A stretch of 64,000 nucleotides of DNA from Pseudonocardia sp. ICBG1293 (GTDB lineage: Bacteria; Actinomycetota; Actinomycetes; Mycobacteriales; Pseudonocardiaceae): the NCBI RefSeq assembly GCF_020131355.1, contig NZ_JAHLEL010000038.1, positions 124,001-188,000 on the forward strand. Direction: 5' to 3'. Both the position numbers and the translations under genes were made by a program. Shown in pieces: positions 63,716 through 64,000 of the stretch (its first letter is position 1; every line of letters starts with the position of its first letter). The notes beneath the pieces were generated by a model. The model was not told where the DNA came from, did no database searches, and saw only the letters and a program-made list of their open reading frames with translations.

Positions 63716-64000
63716 GCGACGTGACGAGGCTGCCGCTCGCGCTGGTGCTGCTGGTGATCTCGCTGCTGCTGGTGGCCTTCGAGCTGATGTTCCAGATGCT
63801 CTACATCGGGCCGGTCCCGGTGCCGCTGGGCACGCTGATCGTGGTGGTCTCGCTGCCGTGGCTGGTCCACACCACGGCGACCGAGATCCTCCCGACCCCC
63901 GCGGGTGCCGCCGCCCCGCTGGTCGTGTGGTTCGGCGCGGTGCTCGTGCTCGGCTTCTTCGGACCGGGCGGGGACCTCCTGCTCCCGGTGAACTGGGAGT
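63712..64000 (+). CDS. Membrane protein, Rv1171-like (5' part)
   Basis: The window ends after 96 codons. Three hydrophobic segments are visible: LPLALVLLVISLLLVAFELM, GTLIVVVSLPWLV and PLVVWFGAVLVLGFFG. GTG 63712 overlaps the mshB stop. It corresponds by position to Rv1171; function unknown. Confidence 0.75.
   Translation, partial: MSDVTRLPLALVLLVISLLLVAFELMFQMLYIGPVPVPLGTLIVVVSLPWLVHTTATEILPTPAGAAAPLVVWFGAVLVLGFFGPGGDLLLPVNWE

Overview
The window is about 64 kb of very GC-rich DNA from an actinobacterium. It carries mycothiol genes (mca near 3 kb, mshB near 63 kb), class II fumarase, GlpX, LpqW and Rv1109c-type proteins. It also carries small secreted proteins like those that coat aerial hyphae. 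This points to a mycelial member of the Pseudonocardiales, such as Pseudonocardia; that is inference from gene content, not a search. From memory, the backbone runs in the same order as M. tuberculosis metB-greA-mca-Rv1083-Rv1085c-Rv1086, fum-glpX-Rv1100-xseBA-Rv1109c-ispH-Rv1111c-ychF, and phhB-mutT2-typA-lpqW-mshB-Rv1171. Lineage-specific genes are inserted between these blocks. No tRNA, rRNA, CRISPR array, transposase or phage gene was seen.

Layout. 0-6 kb: metB end, ilvA, greA, mca, a small membrane protein, hemolysin III and a short-chain Z-isoprenyl transferase. 6-8 kb: two tandem rodlin-like secreted proteins separated by about 850 bp of G-rich noncoding DNA. 8-17 kb: DUF885-like protein, PIN-PhoH, class II aldolase family, GuaB1, GntR, LigB and a degenerate EAL-CBS protein. 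17-25.5 kb: fumC (with an iron-box-like operator), glpX, DUF4245, a hydrolase with an upstream palindrome, xseBA, Rv1109c-like and ispH. 25.5-36 kb: L,D-transpeptidase, DUF6542, rmuC, DUF4232, ogt/ada-alkA repair operon, two-component system, ychF and an SRPBCC protein. 36-44.7 kb: accessory region with a BLUF photoreceptor, a DUF1348/tetR divergon, GNATs, a three-repeat secreted protein, a nuclease and a second TetR. 44.7-51.5 kb: DAHP synthase with an aromatic leader peptide, nitrilase, PCD, ABC-2 exporter, NUDIX, AbiEi-like protein and a Cys-rich 49-residue protein. 51.6-64 kb: typA, lpqW, an opp peptide importer (A, B, C, fused DF), tsaD, mshB and the start of a membrane gene.

Two features cut across the window. 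First, many genes have a TANNNT -10 box ending 6-8 bases before the start codon and no Shine-Dalgarno, so they are probably leaderless; this also fixes several start codons. Second, six genes are broken by a single base, in nearly every case inside a C or G run of 5-7. The encoded proteins look normal once one base is added or removed, which is more like assembly error than gene decay, and it also explains an apparent nuclease-TetR fusion.

The most interesting regulation is a 22-codon leader peptide with Tyr-Tyr-Trp-Phe upstream of DAHP synthase. Others are an intrinsic terminator at the 5' end of the greA leader, IdeR/DtxR-like boxes before fumC and the Cys-rich microprotein, and a symmetric TAAGGTA promoter between two GAACG-type palindromes.
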